Assembly (NCBI RefSeq): GCF_014205765.1 | Contig: NZ_JACIIZ010000026.1 | Span: 1 to 45,477, forward strand | Direction: 5' to 3' | DNA: 45,477 nucleotides | Source of the DNA: Nitrospirillum iridis | GTDB taxonomy: Bacteria > Pseudomonadota > Alphaproteobacteria > Azospirillales > Azospirillaceae | Shown: positions 25,584 through 33,723 of the stretch, one piece after another | Layout: every line of letters starts with the position of its first letter | Position numbering within the stretch: the stretch's first letter is position 1 | Notes under the pieces: model-generated | The model's input: the letters and a program-made list of their open reading frames with translations, nothing else | Database searches by the model: none | What the model was told of the DNA's origin: nothing | Made by a program: the position numbers and the translations under genes

Positions 25584-26407
25584 GAGCTGACCTCCTGGAT
25601 GGCCTGCCGCAACTCATCCGCCGTGGGCGAGCGATAGTGCCAAAGCAGTTGGTCCTCCATATAGCTGACCCCCTTGCCTTTCACCGTGTGGGCGATGAGG
25701 ACCGAGGGCTTGCCAACGCTTCCCGCCTCCCCCAGGGCGGTGCAAACCGCCGCGTGGTCGTGACCATCGACCTCGATCACATGCCAACCGAACGCCGCCC
25801 ATTTGGCCCCGAAGGGTTCCAGATCCATGATGTCCGCGACGCGCCCGAAACTTTGAATCTTGTTGTAATCCACTATCGCGACCAAGTTGTCGACCCGGCG
25901 GGCACCGGCCAACAAGGCCGCTTCCCAGATGCTGCCCTCATCGCATTCCCCGTCGGACAGCATCACGTAAACCTTGGGATGGTCGCCGTCGGTCCCGCGT
26001 AGCCCGATCGCCATTCCCAGGCCAATGGACAAACCATGCCCCAGAGAACCAGTGGACACCTCCACACCCGGCACTCCCGTCGCGGTCGCGTGCCCCCCCA
26101 AGGGTTGCGCGTTTCCGCAATAGTCCTGCAGCCAGGCGCGAGGAAAGAAACCTTTCAACGCCAAGATGGCATAAAGAATGGCCGCCGCGTGCCCCTTGCT
26201 TAGGATGAAGCGATCCCGACCCGGCCAATCCGGTTCTTCCGGGCGAATTCGCAACACGTGGCCGTAGAGGCACGCAAGGATGTCCGCGGCGGAAAAGCAA
26301 CTCCCGATATGGGACGCCCGCGTTCGGTGCACCATATGCAACGCTTCGAGCTTGGCCTCTCTGGCTAGCCCGGCAATAGCCGCCGACGGAAAATTTTCAA
26401 CCGACAT
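25580..26407 (-). CDS. Transketolase N-terminal subunit
   Basis: Thiamine-diphosphate-binding half of the split transketolase (275 aa). SHIGSCFSAADILACLYGHV, DRFILSKGHAAAILYAILAL and STGSLGHGLSIGLGMAIG are family-typical. The TPP/Mg motif is SDGECDEGSIWEAALLAGAR with the downstream DYNKIQ asparagine. It is co-translated with the C-terminal subunit by ATGA overlap. The upstream kinase-like gene lies 91 nt away on the same strand, so all are probably one polysaccharide-related unit. No membrane segment is present, so a cytosolic enzyme is expected. Confidence 0.92.
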   Translation of the reverse strand: MSVENFPSAAIAGLAREAKLEALHMVHRTRASHIGSCFSAADILACLYGHVLRIRPEEPDWPGRDRFILSKGHAAAILYAILALKGFFPRAWLQDYCGNAQPLGGHATATGVPGVEVSTGSLGHGLSIGLGMAIGLRGTDGDHPKVYVMLSDGECDEGSIWEAALLAGARRVDNLVAIVDYNKIQSFGRVADIMDLEPFGAKWAAFGWHVIEVDGHDHAAVCTALGEAGSVGKPSVLIAHTVKGKGVSYMEDQLLWHYRSPTADELRQAIQEVSS

Positions 26408-26498
26408 CCAGGAACCCCGTTCAGAATAAATATATTATGACCTGCCGTAGCGACGTTGCAGTGGAGAATAAACAATCGGAACACACTGCGGTGGTTGA

Positions 26499-27368
26499 TC
26501 ACAAACTGATAATATCCGTCAAGCGTTGGTTGATACTGGTTCTGTGGAAATGGTGATCGCCCGTCAGAATGGATAAGTAACACTTCAGAAGGACGATCAA
26601 GACCAATATAGAAAGTTCGACATCAATCCCCCAGGGAGATCGTCCGAGCGTGGACCGGCTGCAATGACGCTGATTGTCCATGAAGGTCAGCCAATAAAGG
26701 AAATCGTAGCCCTCAATTCCCCAAAGTGCGTCTTCCCAATCGATGGCTATGGGTGCGCCGTTCCAGGAAAGGATGTTTTTGGGGCCTAAATCCCCATGAC
26801 AAACGATTCTTGGGAAATCACTCAGACGGTCCTCCAGGAGAGTGAGCCGCTTGAATACAGCCGCCGCCACGTCCTTTTGGACCAGCGTCATGTCATTCAG
26901 CCGTTGAAGTCCCGCCCATGCCTCCCTGAGCAAGAGGGCCAAATCATCATTCGGGGCCGCGGTCACGCTCCACTGGACCCGCCCAAACATCTCCACCATG
27001 CTGTGAATGGTATCGGGGGCCGGGGTGATGGCAAGGGGCTGCAACGCCGGCATGACCAGCCAGCCACGTTTGCCAAAGTGCTCGTCAACCGCCTCCCGGT
27101 AGTCAACCGCAAAGGAGCCGCCATAGGCGGCCTGCAGAAAAGCGGCTTCCCGACAGAGTGTCTGACGTCCGTCCGAGGTCAGATGGGTCTTGAGAAAAAC
27201 GTCATTGCCGTCGAGTTCGGCCAGGAAGCCGATGCCAAGGGTGCCCCCGTTGACAGGGCGGCGCCCCCCCAACCGGTCGCCAAACAGCCTCTCGACGGAG
27301 GGCCAGTCCAAGACCGGCGGACCAGCCAAAGGCCGGTCCGTCGAAAAATGGCGGAGCTTAGTCAGCAC
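26499..27368 (-). CDS. Aminoglycoside phosphotransferase-like small-molecule kinase
   Basis: Member of the APH/choline-kinase fold (289 aa). The nucleotide-binding Lys is probably K60 in VFLKTHL. The catalytic loop is CHGDLGPKNIL (190-200), with D193 as base and N198 as metal ligand, and the IDWEDALWG segment (209 onward) is the DFG-like metal motif. The long hydrophobic LSILVLIVLLKCYLSILTG near the C-terminus is helical in such kinases. Its place in a sugar locus suggests phosphorylation of a sugar or polyol rather than drug resistance. The start lies inside the end of the sulfotransferase-like gene (11-nt overlap). Confidence 0.82.
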   Translation of the reverse strand: MLTKLRHFSTDRPLAGPPVLDWPSVERLFGDRLGGRRPVNGGTLGIGFLAELDGNDVFLKTHLTSDGRQTLCREAAFLQAAYGGSFAVDYREAVDEHFGKRGWLVMPALQPLAITPAPDTIHSMVEMFGRVQWSVTAAPNDDLALLLREAWAGLQRLNDMTLVQKDVAAAVFKRLTLLEDRLSDFPRIVCHGDLGPKNILSWNGAPIAIDWEDALWGIEGYDFLYWLTFMDNQRHCSRSTLGRSPWGIDVELSILVLIVLLKCYLSILTGDHHFHRTSINQRLTDIISL

Positions 27369-28311
27369 CGTAATACTCGGCCAGATACGGAATCTTATGA
27401 TAGCCGAAGTGACGGGCCAGGGCGCGCGTGCCGTCCGCGATCTGCCTTTTATCCTGCGCCGACAGGTCTGAGATGATCTCCTCGTTGTACTCAGCCGTGC
27501 TTTTCAACACCGTACCCCAGGGCGCGATATTGTCCTTGATCTCCTCGCCATTCCAACTCGGGTAAAGCATGCTGGGCTCGAAATCGACGCCGATGAACGT
27601 GGAGGCATCATTCATGAAGGCCTTCTTGTCGCCAACCAGATCCTCGTAGCGGAAAATCCTGACATTATCCGGATACATCTTGGCGAACATTTCCACCGTG
27701 GAATGATAGATGTTCCAGGTAATCAGGTACCGGGTCAGCGTTTGGGGGAAAGGCCGCCGCTTCGTGTCACGGTAAGCTGAAAAAGGATTGCGGACGATGT
27801 GCACGATACGGGCTTGCGGGAAATCCCGCACGATCCGGTCGGCGTCGATGCCGACGGTCGGCGAATAGCCAACATACGTCATGCCCTCGCGTTGCGGCGT
27901 GTAATAGTTCTTCCAGGACGAAAACGTGGACCGGAAAAACGCCTCGATGACGTTGCGACGGAAATGCGGCGCTTGACCGATGATTTTGACGAAATCGGCA
28001 ATACGCTCCTTCTCATCCAGTTCAAGATTGGCGTCCTTGAACTTTGATCCGTTGCGCTTGCGCAGGAAGGTCTTCATTTCCTCATCGATGATCTGCTCAT
28101 AAAGCTCGGCAGGCGTCAGGCCTTCGGCGAACTCGGGATAGCGGTACTGAACCCGCTCCACTGAAGACAGGAAATCGTTGAAGTTCCGGTTCCCGAGTTG
28201 GGATTCAAACGGGTACACCAACAGCTTGGAATGGCCGTCGAGATGACGGTGCATAACATTGCCACCGTGCTCAAAGCCTGCCGAAATCATTACAAAATTG
28301 AACTCGCTCAT
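27358..28311 (-). CDS. Sulfotransferase family protein
   Basis: Probable carbohydrate sulfotransferase-fold enzyme (317 aa) that would use PAPS. The 3'-phosphate-binding motif is ARIVHIVRNPFSAYRDTKRR (167-186). At the N-terminus the usual 5'-phosphosulfate loop (G-PRSGTT) is replaced by GFEHGGNVMHRHLDGHS (12-28), which lacks the Arg and the Ser-Gly-Thr run. The rest aligns with the family logic (HLDGH, then YPFESQLG). Either it is a divergent subgroup or it uses another donor. It lies in the polysaccharide cluster and its start is 12 nt after the stop of a decayed frame. Sulfation of a surface glycan is inferred. Confidence 0.8.
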   Translation of the reverse strand: MSEFNFVMISAGFEHGGNVMHRHLDGHSKLLVYPFESQLGNRNFNDFLSSVERVQYRYPEFAEGLTPAELYEQIIDEEMKTFLRKRNGSKFKDANLELDEKERIADFVKIIGQAPHFRRNVIEAFFRSTFSSWKNYYTPQREGMTYVGYSPTVGIDADRIVRDFPQARIVHIVRNPFSAYRDTKRRPFPQTLTRYLITWNIYHSTVEMFAKMYPDNVRIFRYEDLVGDKKAFMNDASTFIGVDFEPSMLYPSWNGEEIKDNIAPWGTVLKSTAEYNEEIISDLSAQDKRQIADGTRALARHFGYHKIPYLAEYYGAD

Positions 28312-28324
28312 GAAGCTGGCTCCG

Positions 28325-28785
28325 TCAAGAAGGGCTCAACTCGGACTGCCCGACGGGCCCCTTGTTTTCAATGGTCACATAAAGCCCGCGGTGAAAAGCA
28401 TCAAGAGCGATGATGGGTATCGTCAGGATTGCGCTTCGCTCCTCCCGCCGGTTTGCCGCCGAGAGGGGGGGGCAAGTTGATCCGCTCGCGCTCGATGTCA
28501 ATGTCAATATTCCGACTGGAGTAAATAATCCGTCACCATGCGGCCGATTAACTGGAATTCCGCTGTATCTACTGGAATGTTGCCGTCGGGAAATTGCAAA
28601 ATTTCGCAGTAATATTCACCCTCAGAGCTGTGAAAATGAGAAGTGGAGATCTGGTATGATGCCATCAAAACAAATAACGCATATAAAATATATCCAAAAT
28701 CGGCATTTTTGGTGCCGACATCTAAGAATCAAATAATATTTTCTTCAATAATATTTACAATTCTAATGTTGAAAATATTCGGCAT
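28325..28785 (-). pseudogene. AT-rich decayed gene of unknown function, about 150 codons
   Basis: The minus strand reads MPNIFNIRIVNIIEENII from an ATG at 28785 with an AAAGAG element upstream, meets an in-frame TGA at 28731-28729, and continues in the same frame for 74 residues (including HSSEGEYYCEILQFPDGNIP and EFQLIGRMVTDYLLQSEY) to a stop at 28504. A one-base shift there leads to NIDIDIERERINLPP, and a shift in a run of eight C leads to LTIPIIALDAFHRGLYVTIE and a stop at 28325. The pieces abut and look protein-like, suggesting one broken gene. An intact 53-aa ORF (28665-28504) is an alternative. I do not recognise the family. Confidence 0.5.
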
Positions 28786-28902
28786 CAAAATCTCTTTCGC
28801 GATCGATTAAATAACCACATTGGGTGGGCAGCGCAAAGATATTTTTTCGCTGAAGTCGACAGATCGGTGTTTTATCGCTTAGTATAAGAAACGCCGTCGG
28901 TC
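28786..28902. promoter_or_regulatory. AT-rich spacer upstream of decayed gene
   Basis: This 117-nt stretch between the acetyltransferase stop and the decayed frame is AT-rich compared with its surroundings and probably held a promoter for the minus-strand genes. No motif was fixed. Confidence 0.3.
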
Positions 28903-29703
28903 TTAAACTCGATCAGCCTGGTTTAAGGGGCCAAACGGACACCAGTGCATATTGATTTCCGGTGCCGGGAAACGGAAGCCGATAGCCGCCAGCACGTTGA
29001 ACGATTTGGTGTTGAGGGAGGAAACGGCCGTCGTCACCTCCTCCACGCCCTCCTGATGATGATAGTGCAGGATGGCTTTCCACATCCGCTTTGCCAATCC
29101 CTGCCCTTGAAACTCCGGGGGTAGCGCGGTCAGGTTCCACTGACGCCGTGTCGGGCCCCGCTCAGCAAGGGTCATGAAGCTGATGGTCTTTCCGTTCAGC
29201 CCGCATGCCAGCACGGACTGTCCGGGGGTGCTGAACGCGTTGTCCGCCCAGGCGACGTAGCGGCGTGTGCCTAGCTCCGGCCCCACCTGGGGATCCGCGT
29301 GCAGCCTGCCGGTCTGGAACGAGCCGGCCACAATGGCGCTGACGATGGGGCGGTCGGCCTCCGTGGCGGGTGAAATGGTCAGCTCCGGATCGGGCGGGAA
29401 CCGCGCCAGATCGGTGACGGCCGGTCGGTAGGCCAATTCGATGAAGCGGAACCCCAGCCCCTGGAGCAGGGCGCATTCGGCCAGTTGGTCATGCCGCAGC
29501 CGGCAATCGACCAGCAGCACCCTGTTTTCCAGGCACCAGTCGCGGAAGGCGGCGAAGGTTTGCGCCGCCCCATCCGTCCCGGTCATGCTGACCGTGGTGA
29601 TGGATGCCGTGTTGCCCTGGAAGGTCGCGCGGTCCCAAGGGTTGAGATGATGGGTCAACTCCAAACCGGGCCCCGATGTCCGTTCCATCACAGGCTGTCG
29701 CAT
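28903..29703 (-). CDS. GNAT family N-acetyltransferase, dTDP-fucosamine acetyltransferase-like
   Basis: Acetyl-CoA-dependent transferase (266 aa). The C-terminal GNAT domain has the acetyl-CoA loop PPEFQGQGLAKRMWKAIL (about 205-222) and ends with SLNTKSFNVLAAIGFRFPAP, an arrangement seen in WecD-type amino-sugar acetyltransferases. The N-terminal half is a second, degenerate GNAT-like lobe. The start at 29703 is preceded by CAGGAGC and overlaps the end of the glycosyltransferase gene by 16 nt; an ATG at 29688 is an alternative. Together with the aminotransferase fragment at 31268 it points to synthesis of an N-acetylated aminodeoxy sugar. The substrate is inferred from family and context. Confidence 0.83.
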   Translation of the reverse strand: MRQPVMERTSGPGLELTHHLNPWDRATFQGNTASITTVSMTGTDGAAQTFAAFRDWCLENRVLLVDCRLRHDQLAECALLQGLGFRFIELAYRPAVTDLARFPPDPELTISPATEADRPIVSAIVAGSFQTGRLHADPQVGPELGTRRYVAWADNAFSTPGQSVLACGLNGKTISFMTLAERGPTRRQWNLTALPPEFQGQGLAKRMWKAILHYHHQEGVEEVTTAVSSLNTKSFNVLAAIGFRFPAPEINMHWCPFGPLNQADRV

Positions 29704-31271
29704 GTCCGCTCCTGAAGGGAAATCCGGCGGTAAAGAGTGCCGCTTATATTGCCATTGGCGTTCTCGGGTATAGCGGGAATCTCCACCACCGGTTCAAACA
29801 AGCCGGAATCGTGAACAGCTTCCGCCAGGATGGCCCACTGGGGAAAGCCGATGGTTCCCACGCTGCTGATCAGGAGCAGGTCCGGGGTGCACGCGGCCAG
29901 CATCGCCCGCACCCTGTCCTTGTCATTGTGGGCCCGCGCGACCAGGGCGTTCAGGTTGGCCATCTGGTACGTGGGCGCCCTCAGGCCCGTCAGCGGGAAG
30001 AGGGCTTCCAGGAACCAGGGGACGCTCAGGGTCCCCTGGGAGGGAGCCGCCGCGCGGATGGCTTGCGCCATCAGCAGGAAATTGGACGTTGGTACCATCC
30101 CGGCGGGCCAGTCCCGCGACGCCACGGCTTCCAGTGTCGGCGTTGATCGCCAGATGGGGTGTCGGGCATCCCATCCCACCGCGGCGATCAGGGCCAGTGC
30201 GACCACCAAGCGGGGATGGGGAACCTTCCGCCAGTGGCCCGTTTCCCGGGCCTGCCGCCATGTGACCGCCGCCACGCCGCCCAGGCCGGGAAGGCAGCTC
30301 GCGAAATGATAGGGCCAGCCGATTTTCACCATGGGTTCGAGCAATGGGATGAGGGCCACGGCCAGCCAGAAGCACAGACGGGGCAGGGCGCGCGCGCGAC
30401 CCGGCCCCAAGGCGATGGGAACCGCCGCCGCCAGACTGATGAGGCCCATGAGGATGATGGGAAAAGCGACTTTTGCCGATCGCAGACCACTGTCCCAGAA
30501 AAGCGCCCAGTCGAAATAGCCGAGGTCGCCATAGAGGACGCTAATGTCGAGGTACGCCTTCATCAGGCCGGCCAGGCCGCCGCGGATCAGCGCGAGGATG
30601 CCCAGCACCAGGGCTGTCGCCACCCCGCCGCCCAGCGTGAAGGCCAGGAAATTCAGCCACCGGCGTGTCCACAGGGCCGCCACGCCACCCAGCAAGGCGT
30701 AGGGCGCGAATGGCTCCCGCAAGAGGACGGCGCAGGCGACCAGCGCCCCTGACAGCGCCCATCGTCGCGCTTGCCGTGACAATGGCGGCGACTGGACGCT
30801 CATCCACGCGAGCAGCAGCGGCACGGAGGCGCAGACGATGGGATTGCGGAAGCCTGAGTCAATGAACAGGGGTTGGTTCATCACCCACAGGATGGGGCCG
30901 GCGATGGCGGCGCTGGCCAGGCGGCTGTCGCTTTCAACCCGCATCGCCCGGCAAAACAGCCAGGCCATGACCGCCGCCACCGCCATATCCATGAGGCGCA
31001 GCAGGATGAACGGGTTGGCCTTGACGGCGAATACCCAGGAGCCCAGCACGGAATACAGCATCAGCGGCATTTCCGTCGGCAGTCCGTTTCCCGCTGACAG
31101 GCCGCGATGGACCAACTGCGCATAGTAGGCGTATATGCCCTCGTCAATCGCTGGGGGCTGGCCGATCACCCACAGCCTGGGCACCATGGTTGCCACCAGG
31201 GCGACGCCCAGGACGAGGGTGTCCACGCCCTGAACCCTTCGGCGAAGACCGCGGATGGCGCCGCCCATCAC
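29688..31271 (-). CDS. Integral-membrane GT-C glycosyltransferase (PMT/ArnT-like)
   Basis: Polytopic inner-membrane protein (527 aa, about ten or more hydrophobic segments) of the GT-C superfamily that uses lipid-phosphate sugars and acts on the periplasmic side. The first loop after TM1 has QPPAIDEGIYAYYAQLV, with the acidic DE pair diagnostic of the family. A soluble C-terminal domain follows residue 370 or so. It overlaps the acetyltransferase (16 nt) and the aminotransferase fragment (4 nt, ATGA), so these were translated as one unit. It probably adds a sugar to a polyisoprenoid-linked glycan; acceptor and donor are unknown. Confidence 0.8.
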   Translation of the reverse strand: MMGGAIRGLRRRVQGVDTLVLGVALVATMVPRLWVIGQPPAIDEGIYAYYAQLVHRGLSAGNGLPTEMPLMLYSVLGSWVFAVKANPFILLRLMDMAVAAVMAWLFCRAMRVESDSRLASAAIAGPILWVMNQPLFIDSGFRNPIVCASVPLLLAWMSVQSPPLSRQARRWALSGALVACAVLLREPFAPYALLGGVAALWTRRWLNFLAFTLGGGVATALVLGILALIRGGLAGLMKAYLDISVLYGDLGYFDWALFWDSGLRSAKVAFPIILMGLISLAAAVPIALGPGRARALPRLCFWLAVALIPLLEPMVKIGWPYHFASCLPGLGGVAAVTWRQARETGHWRKVPHPRLVVALALIAAVGWDARHPIWRSTPTLEAVASRDWPAGMVPTSNFLLMAQAIRAAAPSQGTLSVPWFLEALFPLTGLRAPTYQMANLNALVARAHNDKDRVRAMLAACTPDLLLISSVGTIGFPQWAILAEAVHDSGLFEPVVEIPAIPENANGNISGTLYRRISLQERTCDSL

Positions 31272-31489
31272 GGGGCGCCCGCCTCGGCCACGCGCCGCTG
31301 CGGCAAGGCTTCGCCCCGATGGGTGAACGGCCTGTTGCCGCTGGTATGGGGATTGGCCACGGCGTCGGCGACATAGCGAAGCTCGTTATCCACCATGCGG
31401 GGCTTGTTGAATGGACTGGGGGCCAGCGTGGGATGCTGCCTCGCGCCGGAAGGCGCGTTCTGGGCGGGTTCTATAAGGATGTCGCCCAT
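31268..31489 (-). pseudogene. N-terminal fragment of a DegT/WecE-type sugar aminotransferase
   Basis: A 73-codon frame contains PFNKPRMVDNELRYVADAVA and SGNRPFTHRGEALPQRR, matching the N-terminus of dTDP-4-amino-4,6-dideoxygalactose transaminases (WecE/RffA). The family is about 370 residues long and needs an internal PLP Lys, so more than 80% is missing. The frame ends in GAP and an ATGA overlap with the glycosyltransferase, as if an internal deletion had removed the body and kept both ends. Confidence 0.75.
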
Positions 31490-31672
31490 GATTCCAAAAC
31501 ACGCGGGGGAGCCTTACCCCTGTCATACCTCAGATCGGGGCGGGGGGCGAATACCAATAACGGTTGCAATCTTCATCATTGCCATTCGGAAATGAACTTT
31601 AATGCCAAGGCTGAATGGCTCCGTGACCCTCGACTGGCCAAGGGCGGTCTGCTTCTCGCGCGCGGCCGGACG

Positions 31673-32734
31673 TCAATCGGCGTCCTCCCCATGCGCCGTC
31701 GGGTTGGCGCTGGCGTAACGCCGGGCCAGGACGGCGCAGACCATCAGCTGGATCTGGTGGAACAGCATCAGCGGCAGGACGATCATGCCGATGGTGTGGC
31801 CGGCGAACAGCACGTTGGCCATGGGGATGCCGCTGACCAGGCTTTTCTTCGACCCGCAGAAGACCACGGCGATCTCATCGGCCCGCGACAGGTGCAGGCG
31901 GCGGCTGACGACCGTGGTGATGGTCAGGATCAGGGCCAGCAGCCCGATATTGACAAGCACCACCTTCAGCAGGCTGACGGCGTCTAGCTGATGCCAGATG
32001 CCCTCGTTCACCGCGTGGCTGAAGGCGCCGTAGACCACCAGCAGGATGCTGGCGCGGTCCACCGGGCCCAGCACCTTCTTGTTGCGCGCTACCCAGGCGC
32101 CGATGCGCGACCGTAACAGTTGGCCCAGCATGAAGGGCAGCAGCAGCTGCACGAAGACGGAGGTCAGGGCGTCGGCGGAAAAGCCGGCGCCGGCCTTGGC
32201 CAACAGCAGGCCCACCAGCAGGGGCGTCAGCACCATGCCCAACAGGTTGCTGGCCGACGCGCTGCAGATGGCCGCCGCCACGTTGCCGCCGGCGATGGAG
32301 GTGAAGGCGATGGACGACTGGACGGTGGAGGGCAGGGTGCAGAGGAACAGCACGCCCAGGTACAGGTCCGGCGTCAGCACGCCCAAATTCACCAGCGGCT
32401 TCAGCGCCAGGCCCACCAGCGGGAACAGCACGAAGGTGCATGAGGTGACCAGCAGGTGCAGCCGCCACTGGGTCAATCCGCCGATCACCGCCTCGCGCGA
32501 CAGCCGGGCGCCATAGAGGAAGAACAGCAGGAAGACGGCGGCGTCCGTCGCCCCGTTGGCGACGCCGATCATGGCGCCCTTGGCCGGCAGCACGGACGCC
32601 AGGGCCACCGTGCCCACCAGCAACAGGGTGAAGGTGTCGGGCTTCAATCGCGCCAGCCACAGGGTGAGGCCGGAAGGGGGGGCGGGCTGGCCGGTGGTGG
32701 GCTGTTTTGGGGCGGTCACGGCGGGGGCTGACAT
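31673..32734 (-). CDS. Bile acid:sodium symporter (BASS/SBF-like) family transporter
   Basis: Membrane transporter of the SBF-like family (353 aa, about nine or ten TM segments). Typical stretches are FLLFFLYGARLSREAVIGGL, TLPSTVQSSIAFTSIAGGNV and FCGSKKSLVSGIPMANVLFA, the last two corresponding to the crossover regions of this fold. Members usually import organic anions with Na+. The ATG at 32734 is chosen over 32782 because the extra residues are Arg/His-rich and unlike a membrane-protein start. It is divergent from a LysR regulator, which probably controls it. The substrate is unknown. Confidence 0.9.
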   Translation of the reverse strand: MSAPAVTAPKQPTTGQPAPPSGLTLWLARLKPDTFTLLLVGTVALASVLPAKGAMIGVANGATDAAVFLLFFLYGARLSREAVIGGLTQWRLHLLVTSCTFVLFPLVGLALKPLVNLGVLTPDLYLGVLFLCTLPSTVQSSIAFTSIAGGNVAAAICSASASNLLGMVLTPLLVGLLLAKAGAGFSADALTSVFVQLLLPFMLGQLLRSRIGAWVARNKKVLGPVDRASILLVVYGAFSHAVNEGIWHQLDAVSLLKVVLVNIGLLALILTITTVVSRRLHLSRADEIAVVFCGSKKSLVSGIPMANVLFAGHTIGMIVLPLMLFHQIQLMVCAVLARRYASANPTAHGEDAD

Positions 32735-32871
32735 GATCAACAACCTTGGGCGGGAATGCAGGCGGTCAAGATGACGCATCATAAAGCGCTGGACGGCCCA
32801 TCTTGAAGACTGCTTACAATTGTTACTGTGATCATATTTATGAATGATCGCATCGTCGGAAGGAATTAAGA
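32735..32871. promoter_or_regulatory. Divergent promoter region, transporter / LysR regulator
   Basis: The 137-bp spacer is locally AT-rich around ACAATTGTTACTGTGATC (32816-32833), a likely core promoter/LysR-binding segment. No unambiguous hexamer pair was fixed. Confidence 0.45.
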
Positions 32872-33723
32872 ATGCTGGATACGACGCTGCTGCGCACCTT
32901 CATGGAGGTGGCGCGGGCCCAGGGCTTCACCGAGGCCGGGCGCCGCCTGGGCCTGCGCCAGTCCACCGTCAGCCAGCAGATCGGCCGGCTGGAGGAGGCG
33001 GTGGGCCGCCGCCTGTTCGTGCGCGACACCCATACCGTGCGCCTGACGGCGGATGGCGAGGCGCTGGTGGAATTCGCCCGCGGCATGCTGGATTTGGAGG
33101 AACGGGCGCGGCAGCACTTCGCCGGCGCCGACCTGCGCGGCCGGGTGCGGCTGGGTGCCGGTGAGGACTTTGTCATCTCCCACCTGTCCGACGTGCTGGC
33201 CGCCTTCGTCCGCCGCCACCCGGCGGTGGACCTGGAACTGACGGTGGGGCTCAGCGGCTTCCTCTACCAGAAGCTGGACGCGGGCGAGCTGGATCTGGTG
33301 CTGGCCAAGCGCCGCCCGGGCGACACCCTGGGCCGCCCGCTGTGGCGCGACCGCTTCGTATGGGCGGGGCGCGAGGGCGACGCGCTGGATCCCGCCAAGC
33401 CCGTGCCCCTCGTGCTGTTCACCCCACCCAGCATCAGCCGCTCGGTCGCCCTGGAAACCCTGGAACGCCATGGCCGCCCCTGGCGCATCGCCTGCGTCAG
33501 CGGCAGCCTCAGCGGCCTGCGCGCCGCCGCGCTTGCGGGCCTGGGTGTCACCGTCCAGCCCCGCGCCATGCTGCCCAGCGGTATGGTGGAGGTGTCCCAC
33601 CTGCCGCCCCTGGCCGACGTGGAGTTCGTCCTGGCGGGCCCTGGCGCCGGTGGCCGTGGCCCGGCGGCGGCCCTGGCGCAGGCCATCATGGATAGCGCGG
33701 TGCGCTTGCAGGGGGCTGGGTGA
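32872..33723 (+). CDS. LysR family transcriptional regulator
   Basis: Regulator of 283 aa. The winged-helix N-terminus is LLRTFMEVARAQGFTEAGRR and LGLRQSTVSQQIGRLEEAVG with RRLFVRDTHTVRLTADGE after it. The C-terminal part is a LysR substrate-binding domain, slightly short. GGAAGGA precedes the ATG by 8 nt. It is divergent from the SBF-like transporter and is its likely regulator. Its stop TGA directly abuts the stop of the convergent gene (TGATCA), leaving no terminator space. Confidence 0.93.
   Translation: MLDTTLLRTFMEVARAQGFTEAGRRLGLRQSTVSQQIGRLEEAVGRRLFVRDTHTVRLTADGEALVEFARGMLDLEERARQHFAGADLRGRVRLGAGEDFVISHLSDVLAAFVRRHPAVDLELTVGLSGFLYQKLDAGELDLVLAKRRPGDTLGRPLWRDRFVWAGREGDALDPAKPVPLVLFTPPSISRSVALETLERHGRPWRIACVSGSLSGLRAAALAGLGVTVQPRAMLPSGMVEVSHLPPLADVEFVLAGPGAGGRGPAAALAQAIMDSAVRLQGAG

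Noticed and set aside
26499-27368. Antibiotic-resistance aminoglycoside phosphotransferase
   Set aside because: Only the general kinase fold motifs are present, and the glycan-locus context favours a sugar or polyol kinase.
28410-28736. Plus-strand ORF of 108 codons in the AT-rich gap
   Set aside because: The opposite strand gives more protein-like segments spread across the same region; the plus frame has no motif or ribosome-binding site.
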